DNA of 15,597 nt from Kordiimonadaceae bacterium (GTDB lineage Bacteria > Pseudomonadota > Alphaproteobacteria > Sphingomonadales > Emcibacteraceae), in contig JABIPV010000036.1 in NCBI GenBank assembly GCA_018699075.1, positions 1 to 15,597 on the forward strand. The letters run 5' to 3'. The notes below the pieces were generated by a model that saw only the letters and a program-made list of their open reading frames with translations, searched no databases and was not told the origin of the DNA. The translations under genes and the position numbers were made by a program. Positions 6,954 to 14,400 of this stretch are shown here, piece by piece (positions within the stretch are counted from its first letter, which is position 1; every line of letters starts with the position of its first letter).

Positions 6954-8177
6954 TTACTTATACTGCTTGCCTGATTTCATAACAAAAGTTACATTTTCTA
7001 TGTCGGTCATATCCTTAAGTGGATTTCCGTCAATGGCGATGATATCAGCAATTTTCCCTATTTCAATTGATCCTAATTCACTTTCTTTTCTCAGAAGTTC
7101 GGCTGAATTTAAGGTTGCCATCTTCAAAACATCTGCATTTGGGATGCCAAATTCTGAGAAGAGTTCTAGTTCACGGTAATTTTTACCGTGTGGACTTATG
7201 TTTGCGTCCGTACCCGTGGCAATTTTTACACCGGCATTATAGGCGGCCATAATTGATTGGGGATGACTGTCATGCATGCTTGTGACGTGCGTAAGTTGCT
7301 CACCTTCAAAGGTTTTCATCTGGTGTGTGAATAAGTCATGAAGTGCCGCTGTTGGTACATAAAATGTGCCTTGTGTTACCATGTCCTGAATGGTTTGGTC
7401 GGTCAGGAATGTGCCATGTTCAACGGATGTCACATTATAATCGACAATGAACTGATTGGCGATTTCAGGATGGGCATGTGCGGCGACAGGAATATCATAC
7501 TTTTTTGCCACATCCATTATGGCGGTTATTTCATCATCCATTAAAATTGTATCGCCGTCACGGCCAGAACATAAAAAACGCCCACTGCAGGATGCATATA
7601 TTTTAATTACATCTGCACCGCCAGTTATGGTGTCCCGTGCGGCTTTGCGGCAACTTTCAATGCCATTACAGCCATTGCCGTGTCCTTCTGAACCCACATT
7701 CAGCATTACGCCGGCTGCAAATATTCTTGGGCCAATGATATCGTCCTTATTGATGGCATCTTTTAGTTTATAGATGGTATCGCCGTCAGCACCTAAATCA
7801 CGCACGGTCGTAAAGCCAGCCATCAGGGTTTTACGCGAATTTATAATGCCCACCAGCATTTCGTTGGCTTCGTTATAACCCGCTGGTTTAAAAATGGTAG
7901 AAGCAATATGAACATGAACGTCCATCATTCCCGGCATAATAAATTTGTCTTTTAAGTCGATAATTTTAGCATTATCAGGGTCAATAAAACCATCAATAAT
8001 TTGTGTAATTTTATCATTTTCAATGATAATGGATTGATTTGTTAGCGGGGAAGTGCCGGGTATAGCGAGCAGGGTTCCTGCATGAATAATGGTGGTTTTA
8101 ATTTCGTCCTGCGTAAAGGCGGATGAGATAAGCAACAGGTGCAATATACTTAATGACCCTAGTAAAAGTTTTAACAT
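6954..8177 (-). CDS. Secreted metal-dependent amidohydrolase
   Basis: The 407-residue protein has an N-terminal signal peptide (MLKLLLGSLSILHLLLISSA, cleavage probably near residue 22) and an amidohydrolase-superfamily TIM barrel. The metal and catalytic residues are visible: HVH at 88-90 in MPGMMDVHVH, the probable carboxylated Lys192 in GGADVIKIYAS, His in AHAHPE at 234-236, His254 in SVEHGT, and Asp324 in TGTDANISPHG. It ends with the usual GKIADIIAIDGNPL strand that completes the small beta domain. Family knowledge: close relatives are annotated as imidazolonepropionase-like or Xaa-Pro/Xaa-Arg dipeptidases, and secreted forms often cleave acyl-amino acids or dipeptides. The substrate cannot be assigned here. 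A cysteine-rich patch (GNGCNGIESC, then ASCSGRFLCSG) could form disulphides in the periplasm. The gene is monocistronic and convergent with the PDZ lipoprotein. Confidence 0.9.
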   Translation of the reverse strand: MLKLLLGSLSILHLLLISSAFTQDEIKTTIIHAGTLLAIPGTSPLTNQSIIIENDKITQIIDGFIDPDNAKIIDLKDKFIMPGMMDVHVHIASTIFKPAGYNEANEMLVGIINSRKTLMAGFTTVRDLGADGDTIYKLKDAINKDDIIGPRIFAAGVMLNVGSEGHGNGCNGIESCRKAARDTITGGADVIKIYASCSGRFLCSGRDGDTILMDDEITAIMDVAKKYDIPVAAHAHPEIANQFIVDYNVTSVEHGTFLTDQTIQDMVTQGTFYVPTAALHDLFTHQMKTFEGEQLTHVTSMHDSHPQSIMAAYNAGVKIATGTDANISPHGKNYRELELFSEFGIPNADVLKMATLNSAELLRKESELGSIEIGKIADIIAIDGNPLKDMTDIENVTFVMKSGKQYK

Positions 8178-8189
8178 TTTTCAATCCAA

Positions 8190-8214
8190 TATCATTGTTA
8201 TCATAATAATGATA
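8190..8214. promoter_or_regulatory. Inverted repeat just upstream of the amidohydrolase
   Basis: TATCATT (8190-8196) and AATGATA (8208-8214) form 7-bp arms around an AT-rich centre, beginning 13 bases before the amidohydrolase ATG. A regulator bound here could block its transcription or translation. It loosely recalls Fur-type sites but does not match the 19-bp consensus well, so no regulator is named. Confidence 0.35.
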
Positions 8215-8328
8215 GTTGGATAAACTGAAAATTTAAAGTCTTTTAATCACCAGCACGTATTTGATGTCTTATACTGACAGCATTGCAGAGTGATTTGTAA
8301 GTGTTCCGTACGTGCATTTTGATCGTCA

Positions 8329-8340
8329 TGGTGCGCACCA
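8329..8340. repeat. Perfect 12-bp palindrome TGGTGCGCACCA
   Basis: TGGTGCGCACCA is its own reverse complement and stands in an AT-rich gap about 150 bp upstream of the amidohydrolase and 390 bp before the small-gene cluster. It has the form of a dimer-binding operator half-site pair without a spacer. No regulator is known from the sequence. Confidence 0.4.
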
Positions 8341-8726
8341 ATTGAATAGGAGTATCTTTCAAGATCATAAGTAGTGCCATATGTCCAGATATGATTTATT
8401 GTAATTTTAATTATACTTAAGGTTGTGTTATAATAATTAATGTCAACAATGAATATGCACTTTATAATAGAAAAAATATTATATTTTAATTTATTTTTTA
8501 TACTTAATAATAACTTATTCTTTTTGTATAATAAAAAATTATCATGATATTTTACCTATAGGTTGTATCCTATATACTGCTTGCTAATTAAATGCTACTT
8601 ATATATACAATAATAGATTGATTAAATTACTTTTTATGATAATTAATGTTTTATAAAAGATCGTGAATTTAGTTTAATTTTGTGCTTTCGGTACAAATAA
8701 TGATTAAGTATAATTAAGGGGGAAAA

Positions 8727-8924
8727 ATGAGTGTTAATAAAAAAGCTATAGTGAAATTAGGTGATTACTTTATTGTGACAAGTGGTTATTGCGAAAAAGG
8801 GGGACTTGTCAGTAAAACACAGGAAGCATTGTTATTTTTAGCTGAGGAAGAAAACCTATTTAGACCAGCATCAATAGAAGAGATAGAATATTATGTTGAT
8901 AAGCATCCTATTTTAAAAATGTAA
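8727..8924 (+). CDS. Small protein of unknown function (65 aa)
   Basis: I do not recognise this protein. It begins MSVNKKAIVKLGDYFIV, is acidic in the middle (LAEEENLF) and ends with IEEIEYYVDKHPILKM. It has no signal peptide or membrane helix, so it is probably cytoplasmic. The pattern suggests a few beta strands followed by helices. Support for it being real: a strong ribosome binding site (AAGGGGG, 4 bases before the ATG), balanced amino acid composition and position at the head of a same-strand cluster of small genes. It shows no clear resemblance to the two paralogues that follow, 100 bp downstream. Confidence 0.6.
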   Translation: MSVNKKAIVKLGDYFIVTSGYCEKGGLVSKTQEALLFLAEEENLFRPASIEEIEYYVDKHPILKM

Positions 8925-9024
8925 ATATTATCTTCTAAAATCTAGACTACGTTTATTATTTGCTAAGGTTTATCTATTAAATTGGTATTTATATATTTAT
9001 AATATCTTTGAAAGGTTCCTCAAA

Positions 9025-9444
9025 ATGGCTGTCAGACCTAATAAGCCAGTAGTATTTGGCAAGAAAAAAGTATTAAAACCAGAAGAAAAACAAGAAGATG
9101 ATACTCTAGATATGCTGCTGCATTATGCAAAAGCAGGTATGGAGCATGCTGAACAATCATTAAAAGATGATCCGGATCTATTCTCATCTCAAGAACGTGA
9201 AGCATTTTTGCAAAATAAAAATATGCTTGATCAAGCTCCTTTTTTAATTGATACCTATAAAACGAAGATAAGTGAACATGACGCTTTACACAAAAAAATG
9301 CTTGGTATTCTTGTAAAATGCGAAGAAATTGTCGCAAGTGGTGACAACAAAGCAAAAGAAGAAATCAAAGGTGTGTTAAAAGAAGCGTCAGTGATTTCAT
9401 ATTCAGAAGATGGGGAACTGGTCGTTAAAAAAGCAATGAACTAA
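9025..9444 (+). CDS. Small charged helical protein of unknown family (139 aa)
   Basis: I do not recognise a named family. The protein has a lysine-rich, probably flexible N-terminus (MAVRPNKPVVFGKKKVLKPE). A largely helical region (about 27-110) follows, with LDMLLHYAKAGMEHAEQSL, then DDPDLFSSQEREAFL and IDTYKTKISEHDALHKKMLG. It closes with a short beta-like end, ISYSEDGELVVKKAMN. No signal peptide or membrane segment is seen. Its partner at 9483-9946 repeats this layout block by block, so the two are tandem duplicates. AAAGG lies 9 bases before the ATG. The paired helices could make a dimer or a binding surface; that is inference from composition only. Confidence 0.7.
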   Translation: MAVRPNKPVVFGKKKVLKPEEKQEDDTLDMLLHYAKAGMEHAEQSLKDDPDLFSSQEREAFLQNKNMLDQAPFLIDTYKTKISEHDALHKKMLGILVKCEEIVASGDNKAKEEIKGVLKEASVISYSEDGELVVKKAMN

Positions 9445-9482
9445 TATTTTAACACCAAGTCTCATAAAAATTCGGCGATAGA

Positions 9483-9946
9483 ATGAAAAAAAAGCAACCA
9501 ATTATATTTGAACAATCTCCACAGGACGATTATGTGGAAGGTGAGCAAACTATGGATTTGCTAATGCATTACGCTCAATCGGGTATTTTTGAAGCAGAAC
9601 GCGTAATGCGTGAAACACCGGATATGTTTACGGATGAAGAAATGATGGATTTTGCTGCAAATAAAGTTGTTCTTGCAAAGGCACCTGATGTTCTTGATGA
9701 CTACAAAAAAAAGTTCGCGAATTTGAAACAATTAATGATAAAATTCAAGGCGTGCTTTCCAAATGCGATAATATAGTTGAGCGTTATGAAATAAATAAAA
9801 TTAATGCCCAAAAAAAGCAGTTACCAAAAAATTCAAAAATGGCAAATATTGATCCACGATTAATTCGCATCACCGCTGATGGTGAAATGATTGTTAAGAA
9901 AGAAGAAAAAGTTATTATTGAACTTAAAAAGTCCGAAGATTATTAA
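9483..9946 (+). pseudogene. Paralogue of the preceding gene, split by a frame change at an A8 run
   Basis: The first frame (9483-9776, 97 residues) matches the preceding protein through TMDLLMHYAQSGIFEAERVM, ETPDMFTDEE and APDVLDDYKKK, then loses resemblance. The match resumes in the -1 frame: VREFETINDKIQGVLSKCDN, IVERYE, then DPRLIRITADGEMIVKKEE, ending at 9946. This parallels KISEHDALHKKMLGILVKCE and ISYSEDGELVVKK in the paralogue. The switch falls at eight A's (9705-9712). One extra A would restore a continuous product of about 154 residues. The site reads A AAA AAG in the zero frame (9707-9713), the known -1 slippery heptamer of dnaX. So this may be a frameshift mutation, a sequencing error in a homopolymer, or translational or transcriptional slippage. 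No strong Shine-Dalgarno precedes the ATG at 9483, which is 38 bp after the previous stop. Confidence 0.7.
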
Positions 9947-10004
9947 TCCTCTAAACTTACTTTTCAAAAATTTGATGTACTCCTAATAATTATGATCTGT
10001 GTTA

Positions 10005-10034
10005 TTGACAACATAAACACATTATGTGATTAAT
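10005..10034 (+). promoter_or_regulatory. Candidate sigma-70 promoter of the cytochrome operon
   Basis: TTGACA (10005-10010) is a perfect -35 box. ATTAAT (10029-10034) is a 4-of-6 match to a -10 box at 18-bp spacing. The next gene, at 10124, begins about 90 bp downstream. This is the best promoter-like match I see before the operon, but the -10 is imperfect. Confidence 0.4.
10011..10027. promoter_or_regulatory. Inverted repeat within the promoter spacer
   Basis: ACATAA-ACACA-TTATGT has perfect 6-bp arms and lies exactly between the candidate -35 and -10 boxes, a common place for a repressor or MerR-type activator site. An overlapping palindrome CACAT-T-ATGTG (10018-10028) shares its right half. 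Confidence 0.35.
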
Positions 10035-10042
10035 ACGAGTTA

Positions 10043-10057
10043 GTTACTACCCGTAAC
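10043..10057. promoter_or_regulatory. Inverted repeat at the expected transcription start
   Basis: GTTAC-TACCC-GTAAC has perfect 5-bp arms with a 5-base spacer. If the promoter at 10005-10034 is right, it covers roughly +2 to +16, a typical operator position. The regulator is unknown. Confidence 0.35.
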
Positions 10058-10123
10058 AAAGTGGAAAGAAGGGACTTTTCACAAATATATTATTGTATAT
10101 TATTCTGGGGAGGATATGGTTAC

Positions 10124-11482
10124 ATGGAACCAGGATACATTCTACTTTTTGGGCGGTTGCATCCGCTTATTTTACATTTTCCAGTTGCGCTTTTGATGCT
10201 TGCAGCTTTTTTGGAAGTGTTACCACGTTTAAGCAACAAAAAATTTGGTGCCGGATATAATCTGGCTACTTGGGTTGTTCTTTGTTTTGGTGCACTTTCA
10301 GCAGTTATTGCTGCGAGCATGGGACTTACTTTGGCAGCTAGTGGATCATATGACGGTGCCGCGGTTGCGTCACATAAGTTCTTTGGTTTATCTGTAGCAA
10401 CACTTGCATGTTTATCAGTTCTTTTAAAATTATTTGCGGAAGAAAAAACAAGTGGTGTCCTTAAAATACTCTATAGTAGTGCACTCAGTCTTTGTGTGGT
10501 TGCGATCTTTATCGCAGGTCATTATGGCGGTAATCTTACGCACGGTAGTGAATTTTTACCAAGCGCAGCGCCAGAACCCATTGCCAGTTGGTTACGTGAA
10601 GAAAAAGATACCAATATTATCCGTGCGAGCAATGATCAATTTTCACAAACCATTGAACCAATAATTACGGAACATTGCGTATCTTGCCATGGGGATAGCA
10701 AACAAGAAGGTGGACTACGTTTTGATGATCATGACGTTGTCATGGCGGGCGGTGAAAGTGGTATTCCTGCGATCGTGCCAGGCAAAGCACTGTCCAGTGA
10801 AATGGTAAGACGTTTGTTTCTGCCACGTTCCGATAAAAAAGCAATGCCGCCTGATGGTCGCTCCCGTCCTAGTGACGCTCAGCTTGTGACAATCATGGAT
10901 TGGATTGAGGCAGGTGCTCCGTGTGAAGGTGAAAGTAGTGGTCCATCACAGTTAATGGCGGATTACCTTGGTCAAGATGCTGTGCCCGCAACGAATGAAG
11001 CCCTAGCTGCGTTAGATGAGGCGGGTGTTGTTTATTATCTTATGAGTGAAGACAATCCATTACTTAATGTGGATTTATCCTTAAAAACATATGATACGGC
11101 CACCATTGAAAAATTACTAAGCCCTATAGCAGAACAAGTTGCGTGGCTTAACCTTTCATTTAATGAAATTGATGAAGATACCATAAGACTTGTTTCAAAA
11201 TTTCCAAACTTAACAAGGTTATCATTGGCCGAAACGGGTGTTGATGACAGCATGTTAAGAAGCATTAGCGATATCGATACGCTTACGTCTTTAAATTTAA
11301 CGGGCAATCCTGTGACGGCTCAACTGGTTGAACAGTTTAAAGATATGCCTGCGCTACTGACTTTATACATTTGGGATACGGCGATCGAAGGCGAAGACGC
11401 AATAAAGATTAAAGATAGCTTTGCAGATGTGAATGTAATCTTAGGTGGAAATTTCATTCTACCTTCAACTGATACAGAATAG
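10124..11482 (+). CDS. Membrane-anchored c-type cytochrome: DUF2231-like, PSCyt1-like and leucine-rich regions
   Basis: The 452-residue protein starts with four probable membrane helices (about 10-33, 47-70, 88-103, 117-136) bearing histidines in HPLILHFP, SHKFFG and GHYGGNLTHG. This pattern resembles DUF2231-type membrane domains and might ligate heme b. A periplasmic planctomycete-type cytochrome domain follows: the heme c motif CVSCH at 185-189 and the probable axial Met241 in KAMPPDGR, closing with MDWIEAGAP. Residues about 315-445 form leucine-rich repeats (VAWLNLSFNEID, LTRLSLAETGVDD, LTSLNLTGNPVT), likely a protein-binding surface. I chose the ATG at 10124 because GGGGAGG lies 10 bases before it. 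The GTG at 10061 would add 21 residues and has no such site. It leads an operon; the next gene starts 9 bp after its stop. It probably passes or senses electrons for the following periplasmic protein. Confidence 0.87.
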   Translation: MEPGYILLFGRLHPLILHFPVALLMLAAFLEVLPRLSNKKFGAGYNLATWVVLCFGALSAVIAASMGLTLAASGSYDGAAVASHKFFGLSVATLACLSVLLKLFAEEKTSGVLKILYSSALSLCVVAIFIAGHYGGNLTHGSEFLPSAAPEPIASWLREEKDTNIIRASNDQFSQTIEPIITEHCVSCHGDSKQEGGLRFDDHDVVMAGGESGIPAIVPGKALSSEMVRRLFLPRSDKKAMPPDGRSRPSDAQLVTIMDWIEAGAPCEGESSGPSQLMADYLGQDAVPATNEALAALDEAGVVYYLMSEDNPLLNVDLSLKTYDTATIEKLLSPIAEQVAWLNLSFNEIDEDTIRLVSKFPNLTRLSLAETGVDDSMLRSISDIDTLTSLNLTGNPVTAQLVEQFKDMPALLTLYIWDTAIEGEDAIKIKDSFADVNVILGGNFILPSTDTE

Positions 11483-11491
11483 GACTGATTA

Positions 11492-14400
11492 ATGACTGTA
11501 ACCTCAACTATTAAAAAACCAGTTCTTATTTATGGAGCCATCATTGGTTTAGCGGCAATGTCTATTCCGCTTTTCTTTATTCAAAGCGATGAAGCTGCCG
11601 CGCCAGAAGCATCCGAAATGACGGCTGAAGCTGCCCATGCGGGACTTGAAATTGCCAGCGGTAGAAGCGCAGGGCCAACATCTGTGCCAGATGTGGTTAC
11701 ATTTAATAAAGACGTCCGTCCCATTTTATCTGATAATTGTTTTGTCTGTCACGGAAATGATAAAGGCAGTCGTAAAGCAGAATTAAATTTATCTACGTTT
11801 GACGGGGCCGTATTAGAACGCAAAGGCGGGCTTATTGCGCTAATTCCTGGTGATGCGGAAAATAGCGAAATATATAAACGCTTAACTCATATAAACCGAG
11901 AAGACCGTATGCCACCGCAATCAACGGGTAATACAGTCAGTGATATTGAAATTGCGATTGTTGAAAAGTGGATTAATGATGGTGCTGAATATGAAAAGCA
12001 TTGGTCTTATAATGCACCGGTTAAGGCTGCGGTTCCCGATATTGGTGCCGACTGGACGGTAAATACTATTGATCAATTCATTGCCGAGAAACATCAGGAA
12101 AATGGTTTAACACCTGCGGATGAGGCGGATAAAAGGACTTTAATTCGTCGCGTGACACTGGATTTAACAGGATTACCGCCAACACCAGGCGAAGTAGCAG
12201 ACTTCGTCGCCGATCAAAGCGATGATGCTTACGAAAATTTAGTTGATCGTTTAATGGGTTCGGTTCATTTCGGTGAACGTATGGCCATGAACTGGCTTGA
12301 TGTGGTGCGTTATGCGGACACGTGGGGCTATCACAGTGATAACGAACGTACCGTCTGGCCTTATCGGGATTATGTAATTGAAGCCTTTAATAATAATAAG
12401 TCCTTTGACCAGTTTACAAAGGAACAATTGGCCGGTGATTTCATGGAAGGTGTTGGGCAGGAGGCCTTAATCGCTTCAACCTATAACCATATGAATAAAA
12501 TCACCCAGGAAGGTGGCGCCCAAGATCAAGAATATCGCATGAAATATTTAATTGATCGGGTCAGCGCCATCGGCACCGCATGGCTTGGCAGCACCACGGC
12601 GTGCGCCCAGTGCCATGATCATAAATTTGATCCTATTACGGCTAAAGACTTTTATAGTATGGGTGCCTTTTTCGCCGATATTGAAGAAAAAGGCTTTTGG
12701 GGGTCATCGCGTATTGGCTCGAAAATATTTGAAAACTTCCCAATCGAATTTGTGGGGTCAGAAGAAAATCAACAAAAATATAAAACATTACTGGCTGATC
12801 TTACAAAGAAGAAAGCAGCCCTTTCCAGCAATGAAGATGCCAAGCCACTTCCGGGAATGGATGCATGGTTAAAGAAGATTGAAAATGAGACTTCCGTTTG
12901 GAATGCGTTACAAATTTCCGATGTTCAAACAAGTGATCATCCAAGTGTAGACGTTCTAAATAATGAGATAATCAGCACGTCATGGGATTTGCCGGAATTA
13001 CCAGGTAAAATCGTCATTAAAGGAAGCGGCGATTTTCCAGCAAAAATCACCGCCTTACAATTAGATCTTCTTAGTATTGAAGAAGATCTAGCGAAGCCAG
13101 CGGATTTAACAGAAAAAATATGGCTTGCGTTTGATGATGTGCGGGTGATTGTTCATCATAAAGATGGTAGTAGCGAACAATCTAGACTTGATTATCATTC
13201 ACGTGCTGGCGATGTTAAGCCAACGAACTTTGCGGATTATAGAATATTACGTGAAAAACTAGTGATTTATAAAGGATATGAGCGTCGCATTGGCAACCGT
13301 TTTGAATTACAAGGCGATAAAGTCGGTCTTCATTTGGTGGAAGCCTTGAATTGGAACGATGGTGATACACTTGAAATTCAAATGGATTTAGCATGGGATG
13401 ATGGCCTTCCTGGAAGTGAACTGCCGACGCTTCCTTCAACGCGTATCAATGTTACGGGAACTAAGGACTTAGGACCTGATCCGATTGGTATTGTTGCAAA
13501 ATCAAAAGCCGCGAAAACCGACGAAGAAAAAGCAGAGGTAAGAAAATACTACCAAACTTTTAGCACCAAAGCGTTGGAATTAGGCCGTGCCGATTATGAA
13601 GCCGAATATGCGCTTATGGAATATAGTGAAGTAGGGGCCCGTACATGGGTCACCACTCGTATGGAAGAGCCGCGCATTACCAAAATATTACCGCTTGGTG
13701 ATTGGACCAATGATAATGGTGAAATAGTCGAGCCCGCGGTGCCTGCCTTTTTGGGTAAAATTGAAAAAGAGGACGGTATTGCCAATCGACTAGACCTTGC
13801 CAATTGGTTGGTGTCCGATGAAAACCCACTTACGGCGCGTGTAACGGTTAATCGGTTCTGGAAACAATTCTTTGGCGTTGGTTTATCCAATATTCTAAAT
13901 GACCTTGGATCACAAGGCGAATGGCCGACACATCCTGAACTTCTGGATTGGCTTGCGGTTGAATTCGTTGATAGTGGTTGGGACATGAAGCATATGATAC
14001 GTTTGATGGTCACATCGTCTAGCTATAAACAATCATCGTTTGTGACTGCTGATGCGCGTGACCTTGATCCGTTAAATCGATATTATGCCCGTCAATCGCA
14101 AATAAGACTTCCCGCAGAAATTATCCGCGATAATGCCTTGGCCATTGCGGATTTATTAGTGCCAACAGTGGGCGGACGCAGTGTGCGACCATATCAACCA
14201 GAAGGATATCTTTCTGACCTCGCGTTCCCAAGACGTGTATGGACACCGGACATGGACGAAAACCAATATAGACGCGGATTATATACGTTCTGGCAAAGGA
14301 CGAGAGTGCATCCGGCCTTACAAGCATTTGATGCGCCCACCCGCCAAGATGCGGTTGCGGATCGGCCATCATCAAATACACCGCTTCAGGCGCTGGTACT

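Larger units (their letters stand above)
8178..8726. other. 549-bp AT-rich gene-free region
   Basis: No convincing coding frame is present on either strand. The part nearest the amidohydrolase start contains an inverted repeat (8190-8214). The middle holds a perfect 12-bp palindrome (8329-8340) and separated arms GCACGTA (8253-8259) and TACGTGC (8309-8315). From about 8400 to 8700 the sequence is very AT-rich with many short A and T runs, consistent with a curved promoter region or a horizontally acquired edge. It should contain the leftward amidohydrolase promoter and the rightward promoter of the small-gene cluster; I cannot place either with confidence. Confidence 0.6.

Noticed and set aside
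8190..8214. A Fur box before the amidohydrolase
   Set aside because: The arms are AT-rich and only loosely like the 19-bp consensus; kept as an unnamed inverted repeat.
9038..9355. Minus-strand 105-codon frame, His- and Leu-rich
   Set aside because: It is the reverse of the small charged protein at 9025-9444, which has a paralogue and a ribosome binding site.
9752..9946. A stand-alone 64-residue gene starting at GTG 9752
   Set aside because: No ribosome binding site precedes it, and both it and the codons upstream in the same frame match the C-terminal half of the paralogue at 9025-9444, so it is the second part of a split gene.
10061..10123. Upstream GTG start adding 21 residues to the DUF2231-like cytochrome
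   Set aside because: No Shine-Dalgarno before 10061. The added sequence is unlike a signal or helix of this family, and GGGGAGG is correctly placed for the ATG at 10124.
13594..14013. Minus-strand 139-codon frame
   Set aside because: It is antisense to the DUF1553 domain, Ser/Arg-rich in the way shadow frames are, and has no ribosome binding site.
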